From Methanobacteriota archaeon (GTDB lineage: Archaea; Thermoplasmatota; Poseidoniia; Poseidoniales; Poseidoniaceae), in the NCBI GenBank assembly GCA_002731395.1, contig PCBQ01000004.1:1-24734 (forward strand): DNA of 24,734 nt. Direction: 5' to 3'. Positions within the stretch are counted from its first letter, which is position 1. Each line of letters begins with the position of its first letter. The position numbers and the translations under genes are program-made. Under the pieces are notes generated by a model, which saw only the letters and a list, made by a program, of their open reading frames with translations, had not been told where the DNA came from and ran no database searches. Shown piece after piece: positions 9,135-18,900 of the stretch.

Positions 9135-9971
9135 CTATGAGCCTTCACGTTGCACGCGGACGGCAAGCCCACCTTCTTTGGCCGGACTTGGTGCGACCGC
9201 ATCGCCGAGAAAAAGGCTGAATTCAGGCCCGTCTTGCATCGATAAGCGGATATCACCTTGGAATCGCCCGTCGAGGTAGTACAGCACGGTTGATTCAGCC
9301 AAGTGCGGTTTGTTGTTCATGTCCGAAAGGTGGGTGAGGGTGATCGATGATGTGGCTTCAGTGACCACTTCGGCGAGGAATGCACCGGTCTGGTCGTTCG
9401 AAAGGTGACCGCCTCGTCCGCTGATGCGCTCTTTGAGCGAACGGGGGTACGGTCCTTGTTTGAGCAGGCGCTCGTCGTAATTTGCTTCCACCGAAATGTG
9501 CTCACAGCCCCGCACGTAACGCACAAGTTCATCGGTCCACGAACCCAAATCGGTGATGAATGCAGCGCGTTGCCCTTGATGGCTGGCGATGAAGGCCACG
9601 TTGTCCGCGCCGCTGTGTGGTACCGGGACGGGCAACATTGCCAAGTCAGGGCCAAGTTGGATGGTCTCGAGGGAGGCAAAGGGCCGCCAGAGCTCGTGAA
9701 TTAATCCCAACTCTTCAGCGGTTCGGGCGTTGGCGTACACGCAAAGACCCCAACGCCGTTGTGCGATGAGCGCCCCGCCCCCATGGTCGCCGTGGTGATG
9801 GGTGACCAAGATCGCGTCCACGTCTTGAGGGCGCAAATCCAGCAATTTGAGCCGGCGTTCAAGCGAGGCGCCGCTGAATCCTTGGTCCACCAAAACGCGG
9901 ACGTGCTCGGTCTCGAGCAAGGTGGCGTTGCCCTTGCTCCCCGAACCCAGATGCGTGATGCGCAGGCTCAT
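9135..9971 (-). CDS. Metallo-beta-lactamase-fold hydrolase, YycJ/WalJ (COG1235) type
   Basis: A 278-residue soluble hydrolase. The metal-binding motif HHHGDH sits at residues 58-63 (H58, H60, D62, H63) after the typical beta start ITHLGSGSKGNATLL. Further family features are PHSGADNVAF, ITDLGSW, SVEANYD, GRGGHLSND and the late LTHLSDMNN, the combination typical of YycJ/WalJ-like proteins, some of which act as 5'-3' exonucleases. Two bound divalent metals are expected. The ATG at 9971 is chosen because homologous-looking sequence begins there; an open frame extends to 10067 but that extension is Arg-rich and unsupported. Its Shine-Dalgarno (GAAGG) is weak. It is the first gene of the minus-strand operon, 23 bp upstream of the pilin-like genes, and diverges from the 1917-residue surface protein. 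A nuclease or housekeeping role is more likely than a pilin role, but co-transcription is probable. Confidence 0.88.
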   Translation of the reverse strand: MSLRITHLGSGSKGNATLLETEHVRVLVDQGFSGASLERRLKLLDLRPQDVDAILVTHHHGDHGGGALIAQRRWGLCVYANARTAEELGLIHELWRPFASLETIQLGPDLAMLPVPVPHSGADNVAFIASHQGQRAAFITDLGSWTDELVRYVRGCEHISVEANYDERLLKQGPYPRSLKERISGRGGHLSNDQTGAFLAEVVTEATSSITLTHLSDMNNKPHLAESTVLYYLDGRFQGDIRLSMQDGPEFSLFLGDAVAPSPAKEGGLAVRVQREGS

Positions 9972-10046
9972 GCCTTCGATTTGCCATCGGCGAGCGTCAA
10001 TGAACCTCGCGGTCGAAACACCGTCGGAACACCGCTCCACCACCCT

Positions 10047-10052
10047 CTTAAG
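10047..10052. promoter_or_regulatory. Weak TATA-like candidate in the divergent intergenic region
   Basis: CTTAAG is the most AT-rich short element in the middle of the 131-bp gap between the divergent hydrolase and giant surface protein genes. It lies about 50 bp before the ATG at 10103. A start site some 26 bp downstream would leave a short leader holding the hairpin and Shine-Dalgarno noted next. It matches the archaeal TATA consensus poorly and is self-complementary, so it gives no direction. Low confidence. Confidence 0.2.
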
Positions 10053-10073
10053 CGTCGCAGAGGGCAAAGAAAA

Positions 10074-10100
10074 CGTCGAGGGTGCTCGACGGAGGGTGAT
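10074..10100 (+). promoter_or_regulatory. Leader hairpin followed by strong Shine-Dalgarno
   Basis: A perfect 7-bp inverted repeat CGTCGAG / CTCGACG around a GGTG loop occupies 10074-10091. It runs directly into GGAGGGTGAT at 10091-10100, a near-perfect complement of the archaeal 16S rRNA 3' end, two bases before the ATG at 10103. The Shine-Dalgarno fixes the start of the giant surface protein. The hairpin could tune ribosome access or, as DNA, serve as an operator. The sequence is direct; the regulatory role is inferred. Confidence 0.5.
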
Positions 10101-10102
10101 TC

Positions 10103-13100
10103 ATGCGTCGAAGTCAGAGCACCCTGCTCATCACCTTGGCCGTGGTGGCTGGCCTTCTTTTCATGTCCCAGTTCCCAGCCTTGTCGCCGGTGGCGTCCAA
10201 CAACCCGAACGAGGCCACGGGTGAGGCGCCTCCTGTCACCGACAGTGACGGTGACTTGATCCCTGACGTTCACGAGAATCTGTTTGAGGATTGGGTGAAC
10301 CGGAGCACGGCTGACGGACGTATGATTGTGATTCCCGGTCTCGACCGTGACGATGCACGAGACGCCAAATATGATCTCGACCGAGATGGCCTCAACGCCA
10401 CGGAGGAATACTGTTGGCCGTACCCTGCCAACTGCACAGACCCCGGGTTTCCCCGAGGCCTGACTGGTCTCCTCGATGAGAACGGCGAACGGACCTACCT
10501 TGACCCTCGCGTGTCCGACACGGACGGTGACGGGCTGCCTGACGGTTTTGAAGCGTGGATGTGCCTGCAGACTGGGGGTTTCAACGCCGTGGACATGGTC
10601 TTCCGTTGTCCGCGTTTTGATCCCCTCAACGCCAGCGAGGGCGCTGAAGACCCTGATGAGGACGGGTTTGACGTGGACCGTAACGGAATCATCGACGAGA
10701 ATGAGATGTACACGTCGGCCGAGGAATACAGGCACGGAATGCCGACCTTTCACGTCGATGAACTCGACGGTTTGTGGTGTGCTGCCAGCCTTCCCGATGG
10801 CGGTCCTTTCGACGATTGGCCGTACATCTCCACAAGCGCCAACATGACCTTGGTGAACCTCCTTGCTGCATGCACCACGAACAGCACCTCAGTGTTTGAC
10901 GAAGACCTCTGGTTGGGCACCAATCCACTGAATGCGGACAGCGATCACAGGTCATGGAACGGCGTAAGCCTCGGTCGCACTTTCCCGTCTTTCGGGGATG
11001 GGCTGCCTGACGGTTGGGAAGTGCATTTTGGTCTGGACCCGTTGAACAGGTCCAACGCGCTCCTTGACGTCGATCAAGACGGCTGGGACGAGGATCGGGA
11101 CGGTTTTGTGACCGGTGATCCCGTGACCACGCAAACCGGCGTCTCGCTCGGTGAGGCCCTTTCTTCCTATGAGGAATACCTCGTGCATGAGGATGAGGGC
11201 AACGTGGTGCGCTCTGGTCTCAAACATGTCGCGTTCGGTGCCAACGACACGTGGGTCGAGGTTCCGGTACGACTCGCTTCTCCAACTGCGAACGTCGCCA
11301 CCCTCCATCATGACGTGCGGGACCTGCACGTGAACGGTCAGGACGTGTACGTCATGACGCGCCACGGCATCACCCACTGGGCGGTGGACGAGGACACCAG
11401 CAGCGACATGTGGTGGCCCCACGCCACCCGCTTGACGGACCTGGTGCCGTTGAATGTTGATGGCGCGCTGACCGGCTTTGCTGTGACCTCAACCGGTGGG
11501 CTTCAGATCATTCCATTGTTGGACGACGGTGCCTTGGCGCCGATGGAAACTTGGAGCCACATGGACGCACCGTCCCTCGAACGGGCCGTGGTCCTCGACT
11601 TGGACGGTGCCACCATGCATGTTCTGGCGCTCGGTGCCAACGGAGACGGCGGCGTGTGGACGATAGGCGCTGACCTGCAGCCCAACGGAGACGTGATGGG
11701 CGGCCTCAGTGCTGATTTGCGCACGGAACTCGCCACCACCAACGCGACCGTGACCGCCCTCGCGCACGCGCCCGGCATCGACGGTGTACCGACCCTCTTC
11801 GTTGGAACGGACCGCGGTTTGGTGGTGTTTGAGACCGCCTCGGCTCGGGACGCGACCCTCAACGGGACTTGGCTGTTCCACTTCGCGTTCGAACCCACAG
11901 TGGTAGAGCGCAACCTCGATGCTTTGCGCCCCATTGGCGCCAACGTCGGTGACGCTCCTGCTGAAGTACGCGATTTGGTCCTCGACGGAGCGGGTGCAAA
12001 TCAACTCGACACCCTTTGGATGGCGATGCCTTCGGGCCTTCACCGCATCGACCTTCGGACGCTGGCGGTGTCCCACGGCGGCGATCTTGTTCATCCTGGC
12101 CAAGATGGACGCTCCATCACGGGCGCAGACGATGTGCACAGCATTCTGGTCATGGACGACGCCCTGCTTGTGGGCAGCGCCTGGGGCCTTTGGGTGGTCG
12201 ACGGTGGACGTGAAGCCACCTATGGCGCACGTGACCAGGCTTTGCTTCCTGGCGAGCTGGCAGCCTTGGCCACCGTCGAAGTGGACGGTGTTCTACGTGT
12301 CCTCGGTGGTGCGGCACCAGGTCGATTCGCAAACCAAGCCCTGATGTCTCCCGTCAGCAACGATTCCGATTTCGACGGGATGACCGATGGGTGGGAACTC
12401 ATCCATGGTTTGGACCCTACCGATCCGTGGGATGCGGTGTTGGATCCTGATGGAGACGGTCTGGACAAGGACCTCGACGGCTTTGCCGACGATCGGCTGT
12501 GGAGCAACTTGGACGAATATCGGTACATCGCGATCACAGCCGACGGCTACGACAGCACCGACCCCTCCAACCCTGACACCGACATGGACGGTGCAACGGA
12601 CGGTGCTGAGGTCCACGCCTTCCACCTTTCGACCACCACGCTGTGGTGCTACTACGACTTCCAGATGAGTTACCGTTGCGACAGCACCGTCGGCGCGGCC
12701 GCCAATCAGACCTACGTCGATAACGCACCAACCGATGCAGCCACAGACCCAACGAATCCCGACTCCGACGGCGATGGCATGCCCGACGGATGGGAAATTG
12801 AACACCGCCGCTGGGTGGGAACGGCCTTCGACGGCGGGAACAATTGGACCCTCGATCCCATGCGCGCAGACGATGCGCTCTGGGACGCGGACAGGGACGG
12901 GCTGGCCAACCTTTGCGAATACCAGTGGAGCGTCATGCGCGACTTGGCTTTACGAGGTGACCTGCTGGAGACCCACGGCGAATCACCGGATGCGGCTGAG
13001 GCATGGGCTGAAACGGACCCGAACAACCCTGACTCCGACGGCGACACGATGACCGACGGATGGGAAGCGGGCGGGCTGTGCACCTACGATGCGGGTCGTG

Positions 13101-15856
13101 TGGGCGTGAACCCGCTCAACGGAAGCGACGGTCTGGAAAATCCAGATGGAGACGGTTTTGACGTCAACCTCGACGGCGTTCTCGAGCCCGGAGAAGCCTA
13201 CGTGAACTGGCTCGAATTCCACATCAAGGACCTTGACGTGGTGAACGGTGCCATCTCCTTTGGGACCTACAGCGTCCCCGAGGGACTGAATCTTTCCTTG
13301 TTCGAAGGCATGTTGTTGGGAGATGAGCCCGCTCACGGCTTCATCGATGACGCCGATTTGGCCACCTTGGCCACCGCGGTGCCAACAGCCGTTGGTTCCA
13401 CGGACCCTCTGGACACCGACAGTGACGGCGATGGCATGCCCGACGGTTGGGAAATCCATTTCGCACGGTGGGCGGTGCTCGACGACCGTTGGACCCTCAA
13501 TCCGATTGACAGGACCGACCGTTTCCTCGATGCCGATGACGATGGCATGACGAATTGGGAAGAGTACAACGCCATCGATCCGTCTTTGAATCAGCTCGAA
13601 TCCATTCAGTCAAGTCCACAATTCTTCGTGACCACCATCGGAACCGCGCCGGCCCTTCAGCAATGGGCCATTATCTCGGTGAGCGAGTCCTTCGGGTCCT
13701 TCGCCTCAGATGCGGTGCTGAACGCCAGTGGGCCAACTGCCGATCCGAACAACCCCGACACGGACGGCGACGGCATCATCGACGGCATGGAAGTCCTGTT
13801 CACGGCCTGGAACGATTCAGCACAAACATGGACGCTCAATCCTTTGGTCCCCGGTGACGGCGATTTCGACGCCGACGGCGACGGCTTGTTGGATCGGCAA
13901 GAGTTGGCCTTGGCCTTTGAGCAGCCCGACAACGGAGAGGTGCACCCCGCCGACGCCCCCTTGTTCCATATTGATGGTGACAACCAACAGCCGACCGAAA
14001 AATCCCAACGCATCTTCAGGATCCTCATCGACAAAGACACCCGTGGGAAGCGCTACCTGGCCGATTTCAACAGTTGGCAACAGGGTGAGGTGCCCTCCGA
14101 GTTCGTCTCGTTCTTGATGGGACTCAGCGACCCAACGAACAGCGACACCGATGACGACGGCATGCATGACGGATTTGAGTATTGGTTCACCTCGTGGAAC
14201 CTTGAGGAGAACCGTTGGGGCATGAATCCGTTGATCGATTCCGACGTCAACCTCGATTCGGACGGAGACAGCTGGGATTGCAACGGAGACGGCAACATCG
14301 ACCTCAACGAAACGTTCAGCAATCTCCGTGAGTGGGAATCCAGCGTTTGGGGCAAATACTTGGCCAGGTTTACGGTTCCTGATGACGTCGGGATCGTGTC
14401 CTTTGGCGAAGACGCCATGAGCGCCTACATGAGCGAGGCAGGGTTGTCGGCCTTCTTTGCTCGGGCTGCGCTGTATGACGATTTCATCGCCAAAGGTCCT
14501 GAGAGTGCGAGTCGCATGACCGCCATCAACAGCCTTGATTCGAACAACTTCAACCGGACGTTGCTCGGCGTCGCAGACCCAACGCATCCTGACTCCGACA
14601 GCGATGGGATTCCCGATGGCTGGGAATACTGCTACGCCCGCTACGACATGCCCGACCCCTCGACTGCGCTTCGCTGGGCAGCCAACCCGCTCAATCCCTT
14701 CGACGTCGATCACGACGGCGACAGCGATGGATGGTATGACCGCACATCCTTCGACACGCCTGCGCCACTTGGTGCATGGGAAGGCCGAAGTTTCAGCGCG
14801 TCAGGTGACCTCATTCAGCAAGGCGTCGGGGACTTGCCGTTTACGAATTTGATGGAGTACGAAAACGGGACCCGTCCGGACCTCAACGACAGCGACGGTG
14901 ACAGTGTCGCTTACCTGACCACCGTCGAAAATGGCGTCGTGGTGGCGCACCAACGCGATCACAACCTTTCCGATGGCCGTGAAGTGTTCAAGTACGGCAC
15001 CAACCCCATGGACAACGACACCGATGGCGACATGATTCCAGATTGGTACGAGCACGCCAAGGGTTGGAACGAGACCAACGACAACTACTCGTCGTGGCTC
15101 CAAATTCGGGTGCAATGGATTGACACGACCACCGGAGGTGCCTGCACCACCGACACCACGTCGTGCCGTCCATTGTCCATCGATACAGGTTCCCTTGCCC
15201 GGCCCAACATTGCCTTCACTTGGTTCTCCATGGACCCGCGCGACGCCACAGACGCCAACGACGACCATGATCAAGACGGAAATTGGGATTGTTCAGGAGC
15301 AGGATGCGTCTATACCCCCTACACCGCGTTCCAGGAGTTCTTCGCGATCACCGACCCTCTCCTCTCTTCACCCAACGCTGCACGATTGGCAGGTTTGGTG
15401 CATGATGGTGAAGGCATCAGCGAAGGATGGCAGTTGCGCGCTCACCTCTTGGGACTCGGCTCGTGGGACGAGAACGTGCGCAATTACCTGAAAATGGACC
15501 AGCTTGGAAATTCCGATCAGCGCTTTGTGTGGATTTTGGACGACAACGATCAGGACTTCCTCATCATCGATGAAACCGACGACGAGGTCTTGGCTGCGGG
15601 TAACCGTACCGACCCATGGGACATCTTCTACACCGGTTCACCCCAAACAAGCCCTGTTCGCAGTGTTGGCGAGCACGAGTTGGGTTGGTACATGGTCGAC
15701 CTCGACGACGACCATGTCGCTGAGGGCACGGACCCGATGAGCTGGGACACGGACGGTGATTGGGTGGTCGATTGGTTTGAGGTCAACGACGATGAACGGG
15801 ACGGTGTGAGGGGAGATTCCTCACCCTTGCGGTACGATTCACGTTTGACGTCCTGA
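10103..15856 (+). CDS. Giant secreted TSP3-like calcium-loop / beta-propeller surface protein (1917 aa)
   Basis: Starts at an ATG behind an excellent Shine-Dalgarno. Residues 1-32 are a signal peptide or N-terminal anchor (basic MRRSQ, then LLITLAVVAGLLF, then polar). The protein carries at least 13 acidic loops of the thrombospondin type 3 / EF-like kind, D-x-D-x-D-G followed by PDGWE or a variant, beginning near residues 47, 139, 299, 754, 825, 887, 977, 1106, 1219, 1348, 1497, 1639 and 1882. Each probably binds calcium. In the later array each unit reads roughly DPNNPDSDGDGMPDGWE, a Trp-rich stretch, LNPL, then a second D-rich loop and an EY. Between the early and late loops, residues about 375-745 hold repeated beta strands (VFVGTDRGLVVFE, LLVGSAWGLWVVDG) typical of a beta-propeller. 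There is no C-terminal membrane helix, so it is either secreted or held by its N-terminus. The likely role is a calcium-stiffened surface or polymer-binding protein; the substrate is unknown. Confidence 0.88.
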   Translation: MRRSQSTLLITLAVVAGLLFMSQFPALSPVASNNPNEATGEAPPVTDSDGDLIPDVHENLFEDWVNRSTADGRMIVIPGLDRDDARDAKYDLDRDGLNATEEYCWPYPANCTDPGFPRGLTGLLDENGERTYLDPRVSDTDGDGLPDGFEAWMCLQTGGFNAVDMVFRCPRFDPLNASEGAEDPDEDGFDVDRNGIIDENEMYTSAEEYRHGMPTFHVDELDGLWCAASLPDGGPFDDWPYISTSANMTLVNLLAACTTNSTSVFDEDLWLGTNPLNADSDHRSWNGVSLGRTFPSFGDGLPDGWEVHFGLDPLNRSNALLDVDQDGWDEDRDGFVTGDPVTTQTGVSLGEALSSYEEYLVHEDEGNVVRSGLKHVAFGANDTWVEVPVRLASPTANVATLHHDVRDLHVNGQDVYVMTRHGITHWAVDEDTSSDMWWPHATRLTDLVPLNVDGALTGFAVTSTGGLQIIPLLDDGALAPMETWSHMDAPSLERAVVLDLDGATMHVLALGANGDGGVWTIGADLQPNGDVMGGLSADLRTELATTNATVTALAHAPGIDGVPTLFVGTDRGLVVFETASARDATLNGTWLFHFAFEPTVVERNLDALRPIGANVGDAPAEVRDLVLDGAGANQLDTLWMAMPSGLHRIDLRTLAVSHGGDLVHPGQDGRSITGADDVHSILVMDDALLVGSAWGLWVVDGGREATYGARDQALLPGELAALATVEVDGVLRVLGGAAPGRFANQALMSPVSNDSDFDGMTDGWELIHGLDPTDPWDAVLDPDGDGLDKDLDGFADDRLWSNLDEYRYIAITADGYDSTDPSNPDTDMDGATDGAEVHAFHLSTTTLWCYYDFQMSYRCDSTVGAAANQTYVDNAPTDAATDPTNPDSDGDGMPDGWEIEHRRWVGTAFDGGNNWTLDPMRADDALWDADRDGLANLCEYQWSVMRDLALRGDLLETHGESPDAAEAWAETDPNNPDSDGDTMTDGWEAGGLCTYDAGRVGVNPLNGSDGLENPDGDGFDVNLDGVLEPGEAYVNWLEFHIKDLDVVNGAISFGTYSVPEGLNLSLFEGMLLGDEPAHGFIDDADLATLATAVPTAVGSTDPLDTDSDGDGMPDGWEIHFARWAVLDDRWTLNPIDRTDRFLDADDDGMTNWEEYNAIDPSLNQLESIQSSPQFFVTTIGTAPALQQWAIISVSESFGSFASDAVLNASGPTADPNNPDTDGDGIIDGMEVLFTAWNDSAQTWTLNPLVPGDGDFDADGDGLLDRQELALAFEQPDNGEVHPADAPLFHIDGDNQQPTEKSQRIFRILIDKDTRGKRYLADFNSWQQGEVPSEFVSFLMGLSDPTNSDTDDDGMHDGFEYWFTSWNLEENRWGMNPLIDSDVNLDSDGDSWDCNGDGNIDLNETFSNLREWESSVWGKYLARFTVPDDVGIVSFGEDAMSAYMSEAGLSAFFARAALYDDFIAKGPESASRMTAINSLDSNNFNRTLLGVADPTHPDSDSDGIPDGWEYCYARYDMPDPSTALRWAANPLNPFDVDHDGDSDGWYDRTSFDTPAPLGAWEGRSFSASGDLIQQGVGDLPFTNLMEYENGTRPDLNDSDGDSVAYLTTVENGVVVAHQRDHNLSDGREVFKYGTNPMDNDTDGDMIPDWYEHAKGWNETNDNYSSWLQIRVQWIDTTTGGACTTDTTSCRPLSIDTGSLARPNIAFTWFSMDPRDATDANDDHDQDGNWDCSGAGCVYTPYTAFQEFFAITDPLLSSPNAARLAGLVHDGEGISEGWQLRAHLLGLGSWDENVRNYLKMDQLGNSDQRFVWILDDNDQDFLIIDETDDEVLAAGNRTDPWDIFYTGSPQTSPVRSVGEHELGWYMVDLDDDHVAEGTDPMSWDTDGDWVVDWFEVNDDERDGVRGDSSPLRYDSRLTS
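12362..15790 (+). repeat. Array of TSP3-like repeats within the 1917-aa protein
   Basis: At least ten units recur at irregular spacing of about 60-240 residues. At DNA level the core GGCGATGGCATGCCCGACGG is exact in two units (within 12761-12800 and 13418-13455) and degenerate in others such as 13031 and 14591. The units are coding in one frame and vary at third positions, so this is a protein repeat expanded by old duplication, not a non-coding array. The flanking Trp-containing blocks (WELDP, FARW, FTAW, FTSW) repeat with the loops, making the full unit longer than a classical TSP3 motif. Confidence 0.8.
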
Positions 15857-15875
15857 TGCCTCGTCCGGGGCATCA
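15854..15875 (+). other. Stem-loop over the stop codon of the giant protein
   Basis: TGATGCC at 15854-15860 pairs perfectly with GGCATCA at 15869-15875 around an 8-nt loop, and the stem includes the TGA stop. No T-run follows, so it does not look like a usual archaeal or intrinsic bacterial terminator. It may mark the 3' end or a processing site between the two giant genes. Chance formation cannot be excluded. Confidence 0.3.
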
Positions 15876-15891
15876 TTCAAATGCTCAGCCA

Positions 15892-15907
15892 ATGCTCTTC
15901 GAAGCAT
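15892..15907 (+). promoter_or_regulatory. Start-codon hairpin and 11-bp direct repeat before the 1811-aa gene
   Basis: ATGCT at 15892-15896 pairs with AGCAT at 15903-15907 around CTTCGA, placing the first two bases of the ATG start in the stem. AATGCTC is also directly repeated at 15880-15886 and 15891-15897, an 11-bp period. No Shine-Dalgarno is present. Both patterns are short and could be chance; a role in limiting initiation is inferred only. Confidence 0.2.
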
Positions 15908-18900
15908 GGTGGACGTCCGCACGCCGTCACGCAATTCCATCGCGCCGGCCGTGATGTTGACGTTGCTGATGATGTTGATGTCCGCCTCGCCCCTGTTGAC
16001 GGCGTTGGCTCCGAATGCAGAAGCCTCCGGTGTCGCTCGGCACGCCTACGGATTCAGCGACGGGTCCACAGAGTATGTGGCGTTGTACCAAGGTGCAAGC
16101 CCAGACACAGGCGCCAAGGTTCGGCTTCCTGTGGGTGCGGAAGTCGTTGACGTGAGCATGACGCTTTCTGGCGCGAGTTCCACGGGGTGGTCCTCGACGT
16201 CCAGCACCACGACTGAAGATTGGCAAGCGGGCGACGGCTCTGGTGTTGACGCGCGTTCTTCCGTCCTGACCTTGCAACAAGCCTCACCGACGACGGAATT
16301 TTTCCCTCACGGCTTGGACACTGTGATCGACCCCTCCTCCACCGCATGGCACGACAACGGTTCCTACGCGGTCCGGCAACCTCACACGTCCAACTCGACC
16401 GAGACCCGGTTCTCGCAACAATTGCAACGTACCAGCAGCACCCTCACGCCACAGGGTCAGGGTGCTGTCCTGAAGCATCACGATTGGATCTTCGTCTCCA
16501 CGTGGAATTCGAACAACCTCAGCAACGTCGTCAAGGCGCATTATCCGAACAACCTCACTCGAGCCTGGGGCGTGACCATTGATTCGACGGCCTCAGCCTG
16601 CGTGCTTCCCCAAACGCACAGTTCCACCTACTACGGGCAATATGGATTCCGTGATTGGGCGTTGGCCGATGATGAGCGGCTGTTGGCCATTCTCTCCGGT
16701 TACAAGTACTTCTACGGCTCAACCGCACCCACACAGTACCATCGCGTCTTGGAACTAGACGTGTCCAGTGACGATGAGTGGGTCTGCACCGCTTCCTATG
16801 ACATCTCACCGCAGTTTGGTGATTACACAGGCATCGCCTACGATCGTGAGGACGGCACCTTCTGGGTGACACACAACAGCCAGCGCCGATTGGTGGAATA
16901 CAACATGGAGGACGGGTCCTGGAGCAGGAACAGCGAGATGTTCTCCTACTCGTCATCGGCCTCATCGGCGTGGGAATGCGGCACGACAGGTCAGATGGTC
17001 CGCGGGCTTGAAGTCCAAGGGAACACCTTCTACATGCGTTGTCAAAAGGACAGCTACTACAACGACCGTGACACCCTTGAGGCATGGTCGGTCAGTGGGA
17101 CCTCCACGTCGCTGGTGCCCCAATCCGGCATCCGTGAAATTTCCAGCCTTGGATACGGACTCCAGTGGGACGGTGCCCGCTTCGTGACCATGGACAGCGG
17201 CTATTCCACCTGGAGCGGCAAGACCCTCTACTACCGTGAATTTGGTACGGGCTGGACCTACGAGACCATCGCCGCACCTGGCACCACGACCTGGTATGGA
17301 CCTGTGACCAACTCCGCCGAGGAGGTGCTCTCGGTCAACACCCGCGTCGGTTGGTCGGCCGCTTCCATCGGCGACCGCGTGGACCACTGGGTCTCTGCCG
17401 ACAACGGCACCCACTGGTCCGCGGTGACCGCGAACGAAACCATCCACTTCGCGCACCCAGGAAACGAATTGGTCTGGAAAGCACAGATGATTGGATCCTC
17501 TGCCGTGTCGTGGTGGGTCGAACTTGAGCACGACACGGCATACACCTCGGTGGGTTCGTGGACCTCACCTTCCATCCCAACTGGGACCAAGGTCGGTAAG
17601 GTGCGTCCCACGTGGGTGGCCGATGAACCAGCCGGAACGTCGATCACCGTTTATGTCTCAAACAACGACGGAACGGACTGGTACGAAGCGAGCAACGGAC
17701 TTGAGGTCGGCTTCCCGACCGAAGCGGCCGGATCAGCACTGCGGTATTCCATTCAGTTGGACACCACGGACGTGACCGTCACGCCGACGGTCACCTCATT
17801 CACGCTCGAATATGAGGAGGGCTATCCTGATCGCCCACGCATCGATGTTGGAAGCGACGGCACGTACGACTGGGAATCCCTGCTGTTCCTGAACGAATCC
17901 TCTGTGGACGCCAGCGACAACAGCATCGTTGGTCAGGAGGTCAAAGACGCCCCAACACTTGTGTCTGCCTTCAACAACGCAATTCCAGACAACGGTGACG
18001 GCACTGTCGACATCACGCTCGCCGTCAAGGCTGCTTCCCCCGGTCGGATCAAGATCACGAACCTCGACGTGGCCTACGTCATGCAAACCCGCGCGATAGG
18101 CGCCTCATTGGAGGGGGGCATGTTGGCTCCGGACGGTGCCTACCGTGACCTTGTGGTCGATGTGGCTCGAGGTGATGACGTGACCCGCGTCAACCGCGTG
18201 GACGTGACCTTGCAGCATTCACATGGCGATGACCCAACCGTTCAGTGGTCTCGTGGCGATCAGTGCAGCGTGATCAGCGACGGGGGTGGAGTGGTCCATT
18301 TCGATGCTGGGAACTGCACCTCAACCTCCGTCAGCGACAGCATCACGCGCATCCGAATTCCTACCCTTGTGGATTGGTCATGGAACGATGAAGCAGCGAT
18401 GGAAGCCAACATCACGGTGGTTGACCCAATCGGCGAGCAGGTCACGGACTGGACCACCACTGGATTGGACGTTCGCATCGAGAACGACATCCAACTCGAC
18501 GGTTTGCGCGTGTTTGATGAGACGGGGCGTGAATTGTATCCCTTGGATTGGGTTCGGGGCGGATACAACCTCAGCTTTGCCGGGAAGATACACTTCGAAG
18601 GCAGTCAACTCAATCCCATGGGCGGCGAATTCAACCTCCGTGTTCTCGGCCAGAACGTGACCTACGACGGTGTTCCGGATGGGGAGCCTGTGGTGCTGGC
18701 CAACACCTCCAACCCCTCTTTTGGAGAATACAACATCACCTTCCAGTCCCCTCTGGAAAGCGCCCGTGGCGGGATGGTTTTCTACGTTGAAGCCATTGAC
18801 ATGGCGAACGGTTCGGTGTTTTCCAATCCTGGGTTCAACACCATTCGTTTGACGCTTGACGGCAAATCACCGTTGGTGCTATCCTCGGACCCCGAGGACG

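Noticed and set aside
12362..15790. Repeats considered as a CRISPR or minisatellite array
   Set aside because: Spacing is irregular, units are in frame and diverge at third codon positions, so they are protein-coding repeats.
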